From: Myxococcales bacterium | GTDB taxonomy: Bacteria > Myxococcota > UBA4151 | DNA length: 55,969 nt | Direction: 5' to 3' | Assembly (NCBI GenBank): GCA_002722845.1 | Contig: PBND01000038.1 | Coordinates: 1 to 55,969 of the forward strand | Shown: positions 49,662 to 55,969 of the stretch, piece after piece | Numbering within the stretch: the first letter of the stretch is position 1 | How the letters are laid out: each line of letters begins with the position of its first letter | Translations under genes and position numbers: made by a program | Notes under the pieces: model-generated | Databases searched by the model: none | Told to the model about the DNA's origin: nothing | The model's input: only the letters and a program-made list of their open reading frames with translations

Positions 49662-51284
49662 GGCGAGGTGGTAGCAAGTCGAAGGACCTTGGCCAAGCGG
49701 CAGCGAATCGCCCTGGCCTCAACCCTTGCACTTTTGGCCCTCATACCCACTGCCTGGGTGCTGTTTAGCGGCGCCCGGCCCGCCATTGCAGCCACCGAAG
49801 GAAAACAGGGAAATACGCCACCAGCTGCCGCGGTCAGCGCCGGCAGTGGGAAAGCGGCGGCACCGGCCCAGACGGCTGGGGAGGCCATCAGCGAAGTTCT
49901 CCGTCATCCGATCCTACGAAATGCCCAGGTTGGTCTCATGGCCGTCGATCTCGACCGGGGCCGAACGATCTATGCCTACGAAGCCGACCGACTGCTCAAC
50001 CCAGCCTCGGTCGTGAAGCTCTTTACGGGGACCGCGGCCCTTCAAATTCTTCGCCCAGAGTATCGCTTTAAGTCCTCGGCCTGGACGACGAAAAAGCTCG
50101 ATCAAAAAGGGACGCTCGCCGGCAATCTTTTCATTCGGGGTGGCGGGGACCCCACCCTCGTCTCCGAACGAATGTGGCTTTGGGTCACCGAAATGCACCA
50201 CCTAGGCCTACGTCGGGTCGAGGGCGATCTCGTCATCGACGAGAGCTTCTTCGACGGTGACCGAGTCGGCCCCGGCTATGAAGAAGAAAACACGGACTTC
50301 GCCTACATGGCGCCCACGGGTGCGCTGTCGATCAACTTCAATGCCCTCGGCGTCTACATTCGCCCGGCGGAAACCGCCGGGCAGTTGGCGAAAGTGAGCA
50401 TCGAGCCCCAGATTCCCTTTTTCGAGCTCGACGCCAGGGTACAAACCAAAGCCCGCGCCGGTCGCTACCTACTCGTTGGCAGCCATCCGAGAGCCGATGG
50501 TCGCCAAGAAGTCAAAGCCCGGGGCTGGATCGGCAAAGACGAGAGCATGAAGGTGATCTGGCGCAAGATCGACAATCCGCCAATCTACGCGGGCGAGACC
50601 ATGAAAGACCTGCTGCGACGGCGGGGCATCCAGGTCACCGGCAAAGTCCGCGTGGGCAAAGTTCCGAAGGATGCCCTCCCCTTTCATACCTTTGTGAGTC
50701 GGCGCCTCAGCGAGGTCCTCGATGACCTGAACAAGTACTCCAACAACTTCGTTGCGGAGATGATCGTAAAAACCATCGGCGCCGAAACGATGGATGGCCC
50801 CGGCAGTTGGAAGACAGGCACCGAGGCGATCCGGCGGTTCTTGAAGCGAGATGTCGGCATCCAACCGGACACTTATGTCCTGCGCAATGGCAGTGGCCTC
50901 AACGACACCAACCGCTTTACTGCGGCCCAGGTCGTGCGCCTCTTGGACTACATTTACCGTACTCGAGAGATCGCCTATGAGCTGATCCCATCTCTTGGTG
51001 TTGCTGGGGCTTCGGGCACGGTCCGCAAGCGAATGACCAGCGATCTATCCCATCACAAGGTACGGGTGAAAACGGGAACACTCACCGGCGTCACCGCCCT
51101 GAGTGGATATGTCATGAGTCGGGACCGAGAGGTCATCGCCTTTGCGATTGTCGCCAACGGGCTCAAGGTCAGCAGTCGTCGAGCCAGTGCGGTCATCGAC
51201 CGGATCGCTGAGGCACTCTCCGGGCTCCCCCTCGAAGGGGGCCCCACAACCTTAGCGAAGCCCCTCGTTCGAGGAAAACCCTAA
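49659..51284 (+). CDS. dacB: D-alanyl-D-alanine carboxypeptidase/endopeptidase, PBP4 type
   Basis: A 541-residue S13-family penicillin-binding protein that trims D-alanine or cuts peptide cross-links in the wall. An N-terminal membrane segment (residues about 16-34, ALASTLALLALIPTAWVLF) is followed by an Ala/Gly/Pro linker. The active-site motifs are all there: SVVK at 117-120, SNN in KYSNNFVAEM, and KTG in RVKTGTLTG. The large insert after the first motif (DFAYMAPTGALSINFNALGV) is typical of PBP4. Divergent from the peptide uptake/NagZ operon, it makes a plausible source of the fragments they handle. The start at 49659 has an AGGAGG site; GTG at 49668 is an alternative. Confidence 0.93.
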   Translation: MGEVVASRRTLAKRQRIALASTLALLALIPTAWVLFSGARPAIAATEGKQGNTPPAAAVSAGSGKAAAPAQTAGEAISEVLRHPILRNAQVGLMAVDLDRGRTIYAYEADRLLNPASVVKLFTGTAALQILRPEYRFKSSAWTTKKLDQKGTLAGNLFIRGGGDPTLVSERMWLWVTEMHHLGLRRVEGDLVIDESFFDGDRVGPGYEEENTDFAYMAPTGALSINFNALGVYIRPAETAGQLAKVSIEPQIPFFELDARVQTKARAGRYLLVGSHPRADGRQEVKARGWIGKDESMKVIWRKIDNPPIYAGETMKDLLRRRGIQVTGKVRVGKVPKDALPFHTFVSRRLSEVLDDLNKYSNNFVAEMIVKTIGAETMDGPGSWKTGTEAIRRFLKRDVGIQPDTYVLRNGSGLNDTNRFTAAQVVRLLDYIYRTREIAYELIPSLGVAGASGTVRKRMTSDLSHHKVRVKTGTLTGVTALSGYVMSRDREVIAFAIVANGLKVSSRRASAVIDRIAEALSGLPLEGGPTTLAKPLVRGKP

Positions 51285-51291
51285 GGCTCAA

Positions 51292-51942
51292 CTAGAACGG
51301 AATCGGGTCGTCGTCGTAGCCACCGGATGAAGGGGCTTGCGAGCCGCCACCCCCCTGGTCACCGCCACCGCCGTAGCCACCGCCACCCGAGGGGTTGCCA
51401 CCGCCATAGCCGCCGCCACCGTAGCCGCCACCGCCATCGCTACCGCCGCCTGAGGGACCACCGCCGCCGTAGCCGCCACCACCATAGCCACCGCCGCCCG
51501 AGGGGCTGCCACCACCGTAGCCGCCACCGCCGCCCGATGGGCTGCCACCACCATAGCCACCGCCGCCACCGCCACCGTAGCCGCCACCGCCGCCACCGCC
51601 GCCACCGCCATCGCGCCCGAGGAACATGATTTGGCGACAAACGACCTCTGTGCGTCGACGGTCGTTACCGTCTCGGTCGGTAAAGCTTCGGGTTTGCAGC
51701 CGGCCTTCAACGTAAACCTGACGCCCCTTGCGGAGCCATTGACCGGCATTTTCGGCATCACGGCCCCAGAGGACCACATCCACCCACTCGGTTCGGTCGC
51801 CCCAATTGCCCTCGCCGTCCTTCACTCGCTCAGTGCAGGCCAAACGAAGATTGCACACGGCATTGCCTGAGTTGGTGTGGCGAACCTCGGGATCATTGCC
51901 GAGATTGCCCACCAAAATGACCTTGTTGACACCTTTCGCCAT
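51292..51942 (-). CDS. ssb: Single-stranded DNA-binding protein
   Basis: A 216-residue SSB. The OB fold (residues about 3-108) begins GVNKVILVGNLGNDPEVRHT and holds WVDVVLWGRDAENAGQWLRK and GRLQTRSF. Then comes a long Gly-rich tail (about residues 115-205) with GGYGGG and GSPSGGG repeats, and the acidic tip DDDPIPF that docks partner proteins. The ATG at 51942 has AAGGAG upstream; an in-frame start at 52020 is not supported. It is divergent from dnaB, a usual neighbour, but the ribosomal genes often found with ssb are absent. It ends seven bases from dacB. Confidence 0.95.
   Translation of the reverse strand: MAKGVNKVILVGNLGNDPEVRHTNSGNAVCNLRLACTERVKDGEGNWGDRTEWVDVVLWGRDAENAGQWLRKGRQVYVEGRLQTRSFTDRDGNDRRRTEVVCRQIMFLGRDGGGGGGGGGGYGGGGGGGYGGGSPSGGGGGYGGGSPSGGGGYGGGGYGGGGPSGGGSDGGGGYGGGGYGGGNPSGGGGYGGGGDQGGGGSQAPSSGGYDDDPIPF
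51337..51613 (-). repeat. Simple Gly-codon repeat in the SSB tail
   Basis: A stretch of near-repeats of GGTGGCGGTGGCTAC type on the minus strand, coding for the Gly/Tyr/Ser/Pro tail. The units GGYGGG and GSPSGGG recur several times. Length may vary between strains by slippage. It is protein-coding, with no sign of a DNA-level function. Confidence 0.8.
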
Positions 51943-52312
51943 GGTCTTCTCCTTCGCAGTCGACCCTAAGGGGGGGGACTGACATTTTTCCTCCTGCCCC
52001 ATATCGAGCCGGGCCCCCATCGGCTAGGGCGTTCTGTCCAAGCACTGACCGGGCTAGGAAGCGCTTCGCCCGAAACCAGCGAAGCGGGTTAGACATGGCC
52101 CCTAGGGCCGGGGCTGCGCCGCTTCAGAATCGAGTAAATGCCCGATGGTAAACTGCTCCGGCTCATCCTGGCCTTGAGCCAAGCCCTGCGATCTCGCTAA
52201 TGGAGCGAAGTCGGCCCAATAGGTTCTTGGCCGTTCACACAGCCATTCTTCGTTTTCGATTGGCTGACGCGAAAATAATCACCAGGCCCGAAGGGGCAAA
52301 AGGGGAAAACGG
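51943..52312. promoter_or_regulatory. 370-base divergent ssb/dnaB intergenic region
   Basis: No gene is supported here. It must contain the promoters of ssb (leftward) and dnaB (rightward). The only clear structure is the hairpin at 52062-52086. I see an AT-rich patch (GCGAAAATAATCACC near 52269) about 40 bases before dnaB that could hold a -10 element, but no convincing -35. Confidence 0.45.
52062..52086. repeat. Inverted repeat between ssb and dnaB
   Basis: CGCTTCGC and GCGAAGCG flank the nine-base loop CCGAAACCA, a perfect 8-base stem, about 120 bases from the ssb start and 226 bases from dnaB. It could be an operator, a transcript hairpin or chance; no T-run follows on either strand. Confidence 0.5.
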
Positions 52313-53767
52313 GTGAGCGAGCGAGTCGGTCTTCCTTATGATCTCGAAGCGGAACGGGCCCTCCTCGGAGGCCTGATGCTCGCCTATGAACTGGACCCTG
52401 AACAGATCCGCAATCTGTCGCCCGAAGATTTTCATGCCGCCGACAACCGAGAGATCTTTCGGGTGATTGCCGAAGCGATCGAAAGCGGCGCCGATTCCAT
52501 TCCGAGCCTGGCGGTCGTGGACCGGTTGCGCCAGGCTGGCGCCTTGCAGGCTGCGGGCGGCGCGGAAAACATCGACCGAATCGTCGAAGAGCAGATGGTG
52601 CCCAAAGCGGGGATTGCCGAGGCTGCGGCCGTGGTGCAGCGACTCTCCCAGCTGCGGCAGCTCATCATGACGGCCCGGGAGATCATCGAGACCGCCCAAG
52701 ACAAGAGTATCGACCTCGATAATGCGGTGGAACGGGCGGAAACTGCGGTCCTCGCCATCCGCGAGCGGCGCAGTGGCGAAAACCCCATGCGCTCCATGGT
52801 GACCATTTCCAAGTCCCTCGCCGAACGCATGGCGAAAGGAGATTGGGGCAGCGACCGCGGCCTACGGACCGGCTTTGAGCGCTTAGATCACCAGCTCGGC
52901 GGGTTTTGCCCAGGCCATGTCATCATTCTCGCGGCTCGACCGGGGGGCGGCAAAACCTCCCTAGCCCTGACCATGGCTGCCCGTTCAGCAGCCCTTAACC
53001 AATGCGGCGTGGCCTTTTTTAGCCTGAAAATCCCCGGCGAAGAACTGGTCGAGCGCCTCCTCGCCAGCCTGGCCCGCCTCAACATGCACGGTCTAAAGCG
53101 AGAACCACCGCTGCCAAACAAAGACCCTGAGCAGTACTACCGGGTGATGAACCAGCTCAGTGATGCCCTCGCACAACTGGATCAGTGCACTTTAGAGGTC
53201 GATGACAGCCCAGGCATCTCGCTCGCTGATTTGCGCCAACGAGTCCGCCGCTACAAGCGCACCCTTGCCAAGGAGCAGCCAGACCGCCCCCTCGGCTTGA
53301 TCGTCATCGACTACCTCCAACTCATGAAGGCCCCCAACCTAGGCTCTGGCGCCAACCGGGAGCAACAGGTGGCCTACATCTCCAAAGGGCTAAAGACCCT
53401 GGCCAAAGAAGAAAAGATCTGTGTTCTCGCCCTGGCCCAGCTCAACCGCGGCGTGGAAAAAGAGGGTGCGGTCAGCGAAGATGGCAAGACCAAGAAGAAA
53501 CGAGAGCCCGTGTTATCGGATCTGCGCGAATCCGGTTCCATCGAACAGGATGCCGATGCGGTCCTCGCAGTCCATCATCCCGATGAAGACGAAGAAGAAG
53601 CCGACGCCAACCGGGGCCCCGGTGATCCGAACAATGCGGTCCTCCTGCTCTTGAAGAACCGGCACGGACCTCGCAAGCGCATCAAGATGAACTTCTTTAA
53701 GCCGTGGACCCTCTTTACGGAGCAGGTGGATCCGGAAGCCAGCCCTGAGGCCCCCGTGGTGCACTGA
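52313..53767 (+). CDS. dnaB: Replicative DNA helicase DnaB
   Basis: A 484-residue hexameric helicase. The N-terminal DnaB domain (VGLPYDLEAERALLGGLMLA) and linker are followed by the RecA-like motor: Walker A ARPGGGKTSLAL, Walker B LIVIDYLQLM, LALAQLNRGVEK and LSDLRESGSIEQDADAVLAV. The sequence FFSLKIPGEEL stands where nearly all DnaB proteins have FSLEM; the Glu there is the catalytic base for ATP hydrolysis and is Lys239 here (AAA at 53027-53029), with Met to Ile beside it. The start is GTG. The stop overlaps the next ATG by one base (TGATG). If the substitution is real, ATP turnover should be impaired or differently organised. Confidence 0.95.
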   Translation: MSERVGLPYDLEAERALLGGLMLAYELDPEQIRNLSPEDFHAADNREIFRVIAEAIESGADSIPSLAVVDRLRQAGALQAAGGAENIDRIVEEQMVPKAGIAEAAAVVQRLSQLRQLIMTAREIIETAQDKSIDLDNAVERAETAVLAIRERRSGENPMRSMVTISKSLAERMAKGDWGSDRGLRTGFERLDHQLGGFCPGHVIILAARPGGGKTSLALTMAARSAALNQCGVAFFSLKIPGEELVERLLASLARLNMHGLKREPPLPNKDPEQYYRVMNQLSDALAQLDQCTLEVDDSPGISLADLRQRVRRYKRTLAKEQPDRPLGLIVIDYLQLMKAPNLGSGANREQQVAYISKGLKTLAKEEKICVLALAQLNRGVEKEGAVSEDGKTKKKREPVLSDLRESGSIEQDADAVLAVHHPDEDEEEADANRGPGDPNNAVLLLLKNRHGPRKRIKMNFFKPWTLFTEQVDPEASPEAPVVH

Positions 53768-54198
53768 TGGACGAAGTACTGCAGGAACTCCGCGCTCAGG
53801 GCTTTGAGCGCTGTCACCGTCACATCATCATGTACCCCGACCTGAATGCCCAAGGTCGACTCTTTGGCGGGCGCCTCCTCGAGTGGATCGACATCGCGGT
53901 GGCCGGATTCGTGTTCGACCGCACCGGCACCCGAGACATCGTCACGGTCAAGTTTGGCGAAGTGATCTTCGAAGCCCCAGGGGAAGTGAATGACGTGGCA
54001 GAGATCTGGTGTCGACAGATGCGCCTTGGGCGCAGCAGTATTCAGGTCGAAGCCCGGGTGATGGTCAACCCAGGATCCGATAAACCCAGGCACCTCATCT
54101 GCCGCAGCGATGTCACTTTCGTCCACATCGGTGCCGAGGGCCGAAGCAGCCCTTGGACGCAAGCGATGCGGGACCGAGCCCTTCAAGAGAGGAGCTAG
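53767..54198 (+). CDS. Hotdog-fold acyl-CoA thioesterase (YciA-like)
   Basis: A 143-residue hotdog protein. The conserved core NAQGRLFGGRLLEWIDIAVA carries the Asn and Asp of the acyl-CoA thioesterase active site, followed by VTVKFGEVIFEAPGEVND and RSSIQVEARVMV. Such enzymes free fatty acids from acyl-CoA. The start overlaps the dnaB stop by one base. The pairing with dnaB has no metabolic sense; it is simply co-transcribed. Substrate chain length cannot be told. Confidence 0.85.
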   Translation: MDEVLQELRAQGFERCHRHIIMYPDLNAQGRLFGGRLLEWIDIAVAGFVFDRTGTRDIVTVKFGEVIFEAPGEVNDVAEIWCRQMRLGRSSIQVEARVMVNPGSDKPRHLICRSDVTFVHIGAEGRSSPWTQAMRDRALQERS

Positions 54199-54236
54199 GC
54201 TTGCTCCTCGCTCCCTCCTGACTTATCGATCAGCCC

Positions 54237-54674
54237 ATGATCGGCAGCATCGCTGAATACCGCCGGCTCTTGGACGCGGCGCTCGCGCAGGGCAAGGTCT
54301 ACATCCATCTGGATGCTCGGGTGGCGGGTGTTGATCTACCCGAGGGACTCGTCGGTCAGAAGCGAGTTCCCCTGGTCCTGAGTCGCCGCTACCCACAAAT
54401 CGAGTTGGATCTCGGCGATGAAGCCATCGCTGCCACCCTGCGCTTCAAAGGGGTCCCCCATCGCTGCCGTATTCCCTGGGTCGCCCTATTGGCGATTCTG
54501 CCCACAGCCCCTGTGCCCGGCTTTGATCTACCCAGCGCCGATGGGCCAGCAAAGCAAGCGGAAGCGCCCCAACTACAAGTGCTTGAGGGTGATGGAACGG
54601 GCGAAAAGAAGAAAGAGCGCCCCCGGCTTCGCCTCGTTCAGGATGACGAAGACGAGCCCCCTGAGGACCCCTGA
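54237..54674 (+). CDS. sspB: SspB-family ClpXP adaptor
   Basis: A 145-residue protein of the stringent starvation protein B family, which brings ssrA-tagged proteins to ClpXP. The substrate-binding domain has VYIHLDARVAGVDLPEGLVG, RVPLVLSRRYP and FKGVPHRCRIPWVALLAI. A charged flexible linker follows. Near the C-terminus RPRLRLVQ resembles the ClpX-binding peptide of E. coli SspB (a GxPALRVVK-type sequence), but an acidic run (DDEDEPPEDP) follows it. The ATG at 54237 is 38 bases after the thioesterase stop. Confidence 0.8.
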   Translation: MIGSIAEYRRLLDAALAQGKVYIHLDARVAGVDLPEGLVGQKRVPLVLSRRYPQIELDLGDEAIAATLRFKGVPHRCRIPWVALLAILPTAPVPGFDLPSADGPAKQAEAPQLQVLEGDGTGEKKKERPRLRLVQDDEDEPPEDP

Positions 54675-54764
54675 TCGAGCTTTGACCACCGCGACCCTTT
54701 TGACAGGCGCGCGCAAGGGCCACTAGACTCACTGGGTAACAACCAACGCCCTGTTTGGGGATCT

Positions 54765-55235
54765 ATGAACCAGCGAATTGGCGAACTTCTTGTCCGCGAA
54801 AACCTAATCAACCTGGCCCAGCTGCAAGAAGCCGAAGCCGAAACCCGAGAAACGGGAGACCGATTAGGCTACGCCCTGACCAAGCTGGGCTACATTGAAG
54901 CCTCCGACTTAAGCGAGTTCCTCGCCCAGCAGTATGGCGTCCCCTCCATCGACCTGGATCAGTGGGAAGTGGACAAGGACATCATCGATCTCCTGCGGGG
55001 TGAAGATGCCCGTCGATTAATGGTGGTCCCCGTCAATGCCACATCCAGTGGCCTCATTACGGCCATGGTGGATCCAACGGATCAGGATGCCATCGAAGAC
55101 TTAAAGTTCATTACCCGTCGCCCCATCATCCCCGCTGTGGCTCCAGAAGGTCAGATCCTCGCTGCCCTCGACAAATATTACGGTAAAAAAGAGGAGGGGG
55201 GAGGACCGATCTCCGCCGGCTACGACGTGGACTAG
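54765..55235 (+). pseudogene. pilB: pilB N-terminal part, ended by an in-frame amber codon
   Basis: The first 156 codons of a type IV pilus extension ATPase gene. They code for a MshEN/T2SSE N-terminal domain: IGELLVRENLINLAQLQEAE, GYALTKLGYIEASDLSEFLA, QQYGVPSIDLDQWEVDKDII and LDKYYGKKEEG. A TAG at 55233-55235 (codon 157) ends the frame in the linker before the ATPase core. The next 734 bases stay open in the same frame and code for that core. So the gene is one frame broken by one nonsense codon. TAG ends other genes here (boxB, aroE and more), so it is not a reassigned codon. A sequencing error or a recent mutation are both possible. Confidence 0.85.
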
Positions 55236-55969
55236 GTCCTCGAGGAGTTCGGCGATGTAAGCTTCGGTAAGGAGGACCTCTCCGAAGATGGCGTTAATGA
55301 TCTGATGGAAGCGGCCGATGAAGCCCCCGTCATCAAACTGGTGAACCTGATCCTGCTCGAGGCCATCAAGCGAGACGCCAGCGATATTCATGTGGAGCCC
55401 TACGAAAAGGATTTCCGGATTCGCTATCGCATCGACGGCGTTTGTTATGAACACATGCGCTTGCCGGTAAAACTCAAGATGGCCGTCACCTCTCGTTTAA
55501 AGATTATGTCCAACTTGGATATTGCCGAACGGCGGCTTCCCCAGGATGGTCGTATTAAACTGAAACTTGGCAAAGGTAGGGAGATGGACTTTCGAGTCTC
55601 GGTGCTCCCCTGTCTTTTTGGTGAAAAAACCGTCCTCCGCCTTTTGGATAAGTCCAATCTCCAGTTGGACATGACCAAGCTCGGCTTTGAGCCCGAGCCC
55701 TTGGAGGTCTTCAAAAGAAAGATTCACCTCCCCTATGGGATGTGCCTGGTGACTGGGCCCACGGGTTCTGGAAAAACGACAACATTGTACTCGGCCCTCT
55801 CCGAACTCAATACACCGGAAATCAATCTTTCGACGGCCGAAGATCCCGTGGAGTTTAACCTGGCTGGCATCAATCAGGTCCAACAACACGACGAGATCGG
55901 CTTGAACTTCGCGGCGAGCCTGCGGTCCTTCCTTCGTCAGGACCCGGACGTCATCATGGTGGGTGAGAT
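55236..55969 (+). CDS. pilB: pilB ATPase core (3' partial, after the amber codon)
   Basis: The in-frame continuation of the gene, running off the window. It codes for the N2/ATPase domain of PilB: APVIKLVNLILLEAIKRDAS, DIHVEPYEKDFRIRYRIDGV, then Walker A GPTGSGKTTTLYSAL and the Asp/His boxes with TAEDPVEFNLAGINQVQQHD and FLRQDPDVIMVGE. No good restart is seen: the first in-frame ATG (55305) has no ribosome site at the proper distance. PilB powers pilus extension from the inner-membrane platform; without the full protein, pilus-driven movement would be lost. The 3' end lies outside the window. Confidence 0.9.

Noticed and set aside
51337-51613. Repeat array that could be mistaken for CRISPR
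   Set aside because: Units are short, lack unique spacers and code in frame for the Gly-rich SSB tail.
54765-55969. Recoding of TAG as an amino acid to rescue pilB
   Set aside because: TAG ends several clear genes in the window (boxB, aroE, the genes ending at 31458, 34834 and 45092), so general reassignment is not supported.

Overview
The window looks like a stretch of a chromosome from a Myxococcota-type bacterium (former Deltaproteobacteria). The signs are a MYXO-CTERM sorting tail on a subtilisin-like protease, eight Myxococcus-type cysteine-rich (DUF4215) repeats, PEGA-repeat proteins, a receiver-DUF4388 protein, a very long pseudo-receiver/coiled-coil protein of the AglZ/FrzS type, and an MXAN_5187-like protein. 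The DNA is GC-rich and very compact. Most same-strand neighbours overlap by 1 to 4 bases (ATGA, GTGA, TTGA, TGATG), and three convergent pairs share their stop codons. I saw no tRNA, rRNA, insertion sequence, phage gene or CRISPR array.

Layout. (1) 1-785: the 3' end of boxB (aerobic benzoyl-CoA epoxidation). (2) 13004 down to 798, minus strand: seven genes, namely receiver-DUF4388, a membrane coiled-coil protein, a LolA-like carrier, a secreted S8 protease, a Cys-rich lipoprotein, a PEGA protein and a DUF4215-FGE lipoprotein. They read as an envelope/surface-protein operon. (3) 13099-16381: a lid-less Hsp70, its J-domain partner and two membrane proteins, closed by a hairpin. (4) 16658-20118: a HAD-like lipoprotein without its nucleophile, ribF, aroE and a DUF3108 protein, facing a HEAT-repeat protein on the other strand (20115-21674). 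(5) 21780-34834: the AglZ/FrzS-like protein, an RNase Y-like HD protein without a recognisable KH loop, a receiver-HD-GYP protein, unknown envelope proteins, a GT39 glycosyltransferase and a split pseudo-receiver joined to a cyclic-nucleotide-binding domain. (6) 36444 down to 34831: an ECF sigma factor, its anti-sigma factor and a secreted protein.

(7) 36566-45092: a DUF4175-like coiled-coil membrane protein, a gluzincin-TPR-PEGA protein, MoxR, DUF58 and BatA-like VWA proteins, i.e. an expanded MoxR/Bat system. (8) 49660 down to 45089: a peptide-binding lipoprotein, two Opp/Dpp-type permeases and NagZ, divergent from a PBP4-type carboxypeptidase (dacB). This looks like a peptidoglycan turnover and recycling locus without its own ATPases. 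(9) 51292-55969: ssb, then dnaB, a hotdog thioesterase, sspB and the start of pilB.

The points most worth checking are an in-frame amber codon that splits pilB; a Glu-to-Lys change at the catalytic position of the DnaB SLEM motif; an eight-cysteine insert in the peptide-binding protein; loss of the KH GxxG loop in the RNase Y-like protein; two pseudo-receivers without a phospho-acceptor, one interrupted by an acidic linker; and divergent start codons that overlap in one CCATGG site. All functional calls are sequence reading and family knowledge; no database search was run.
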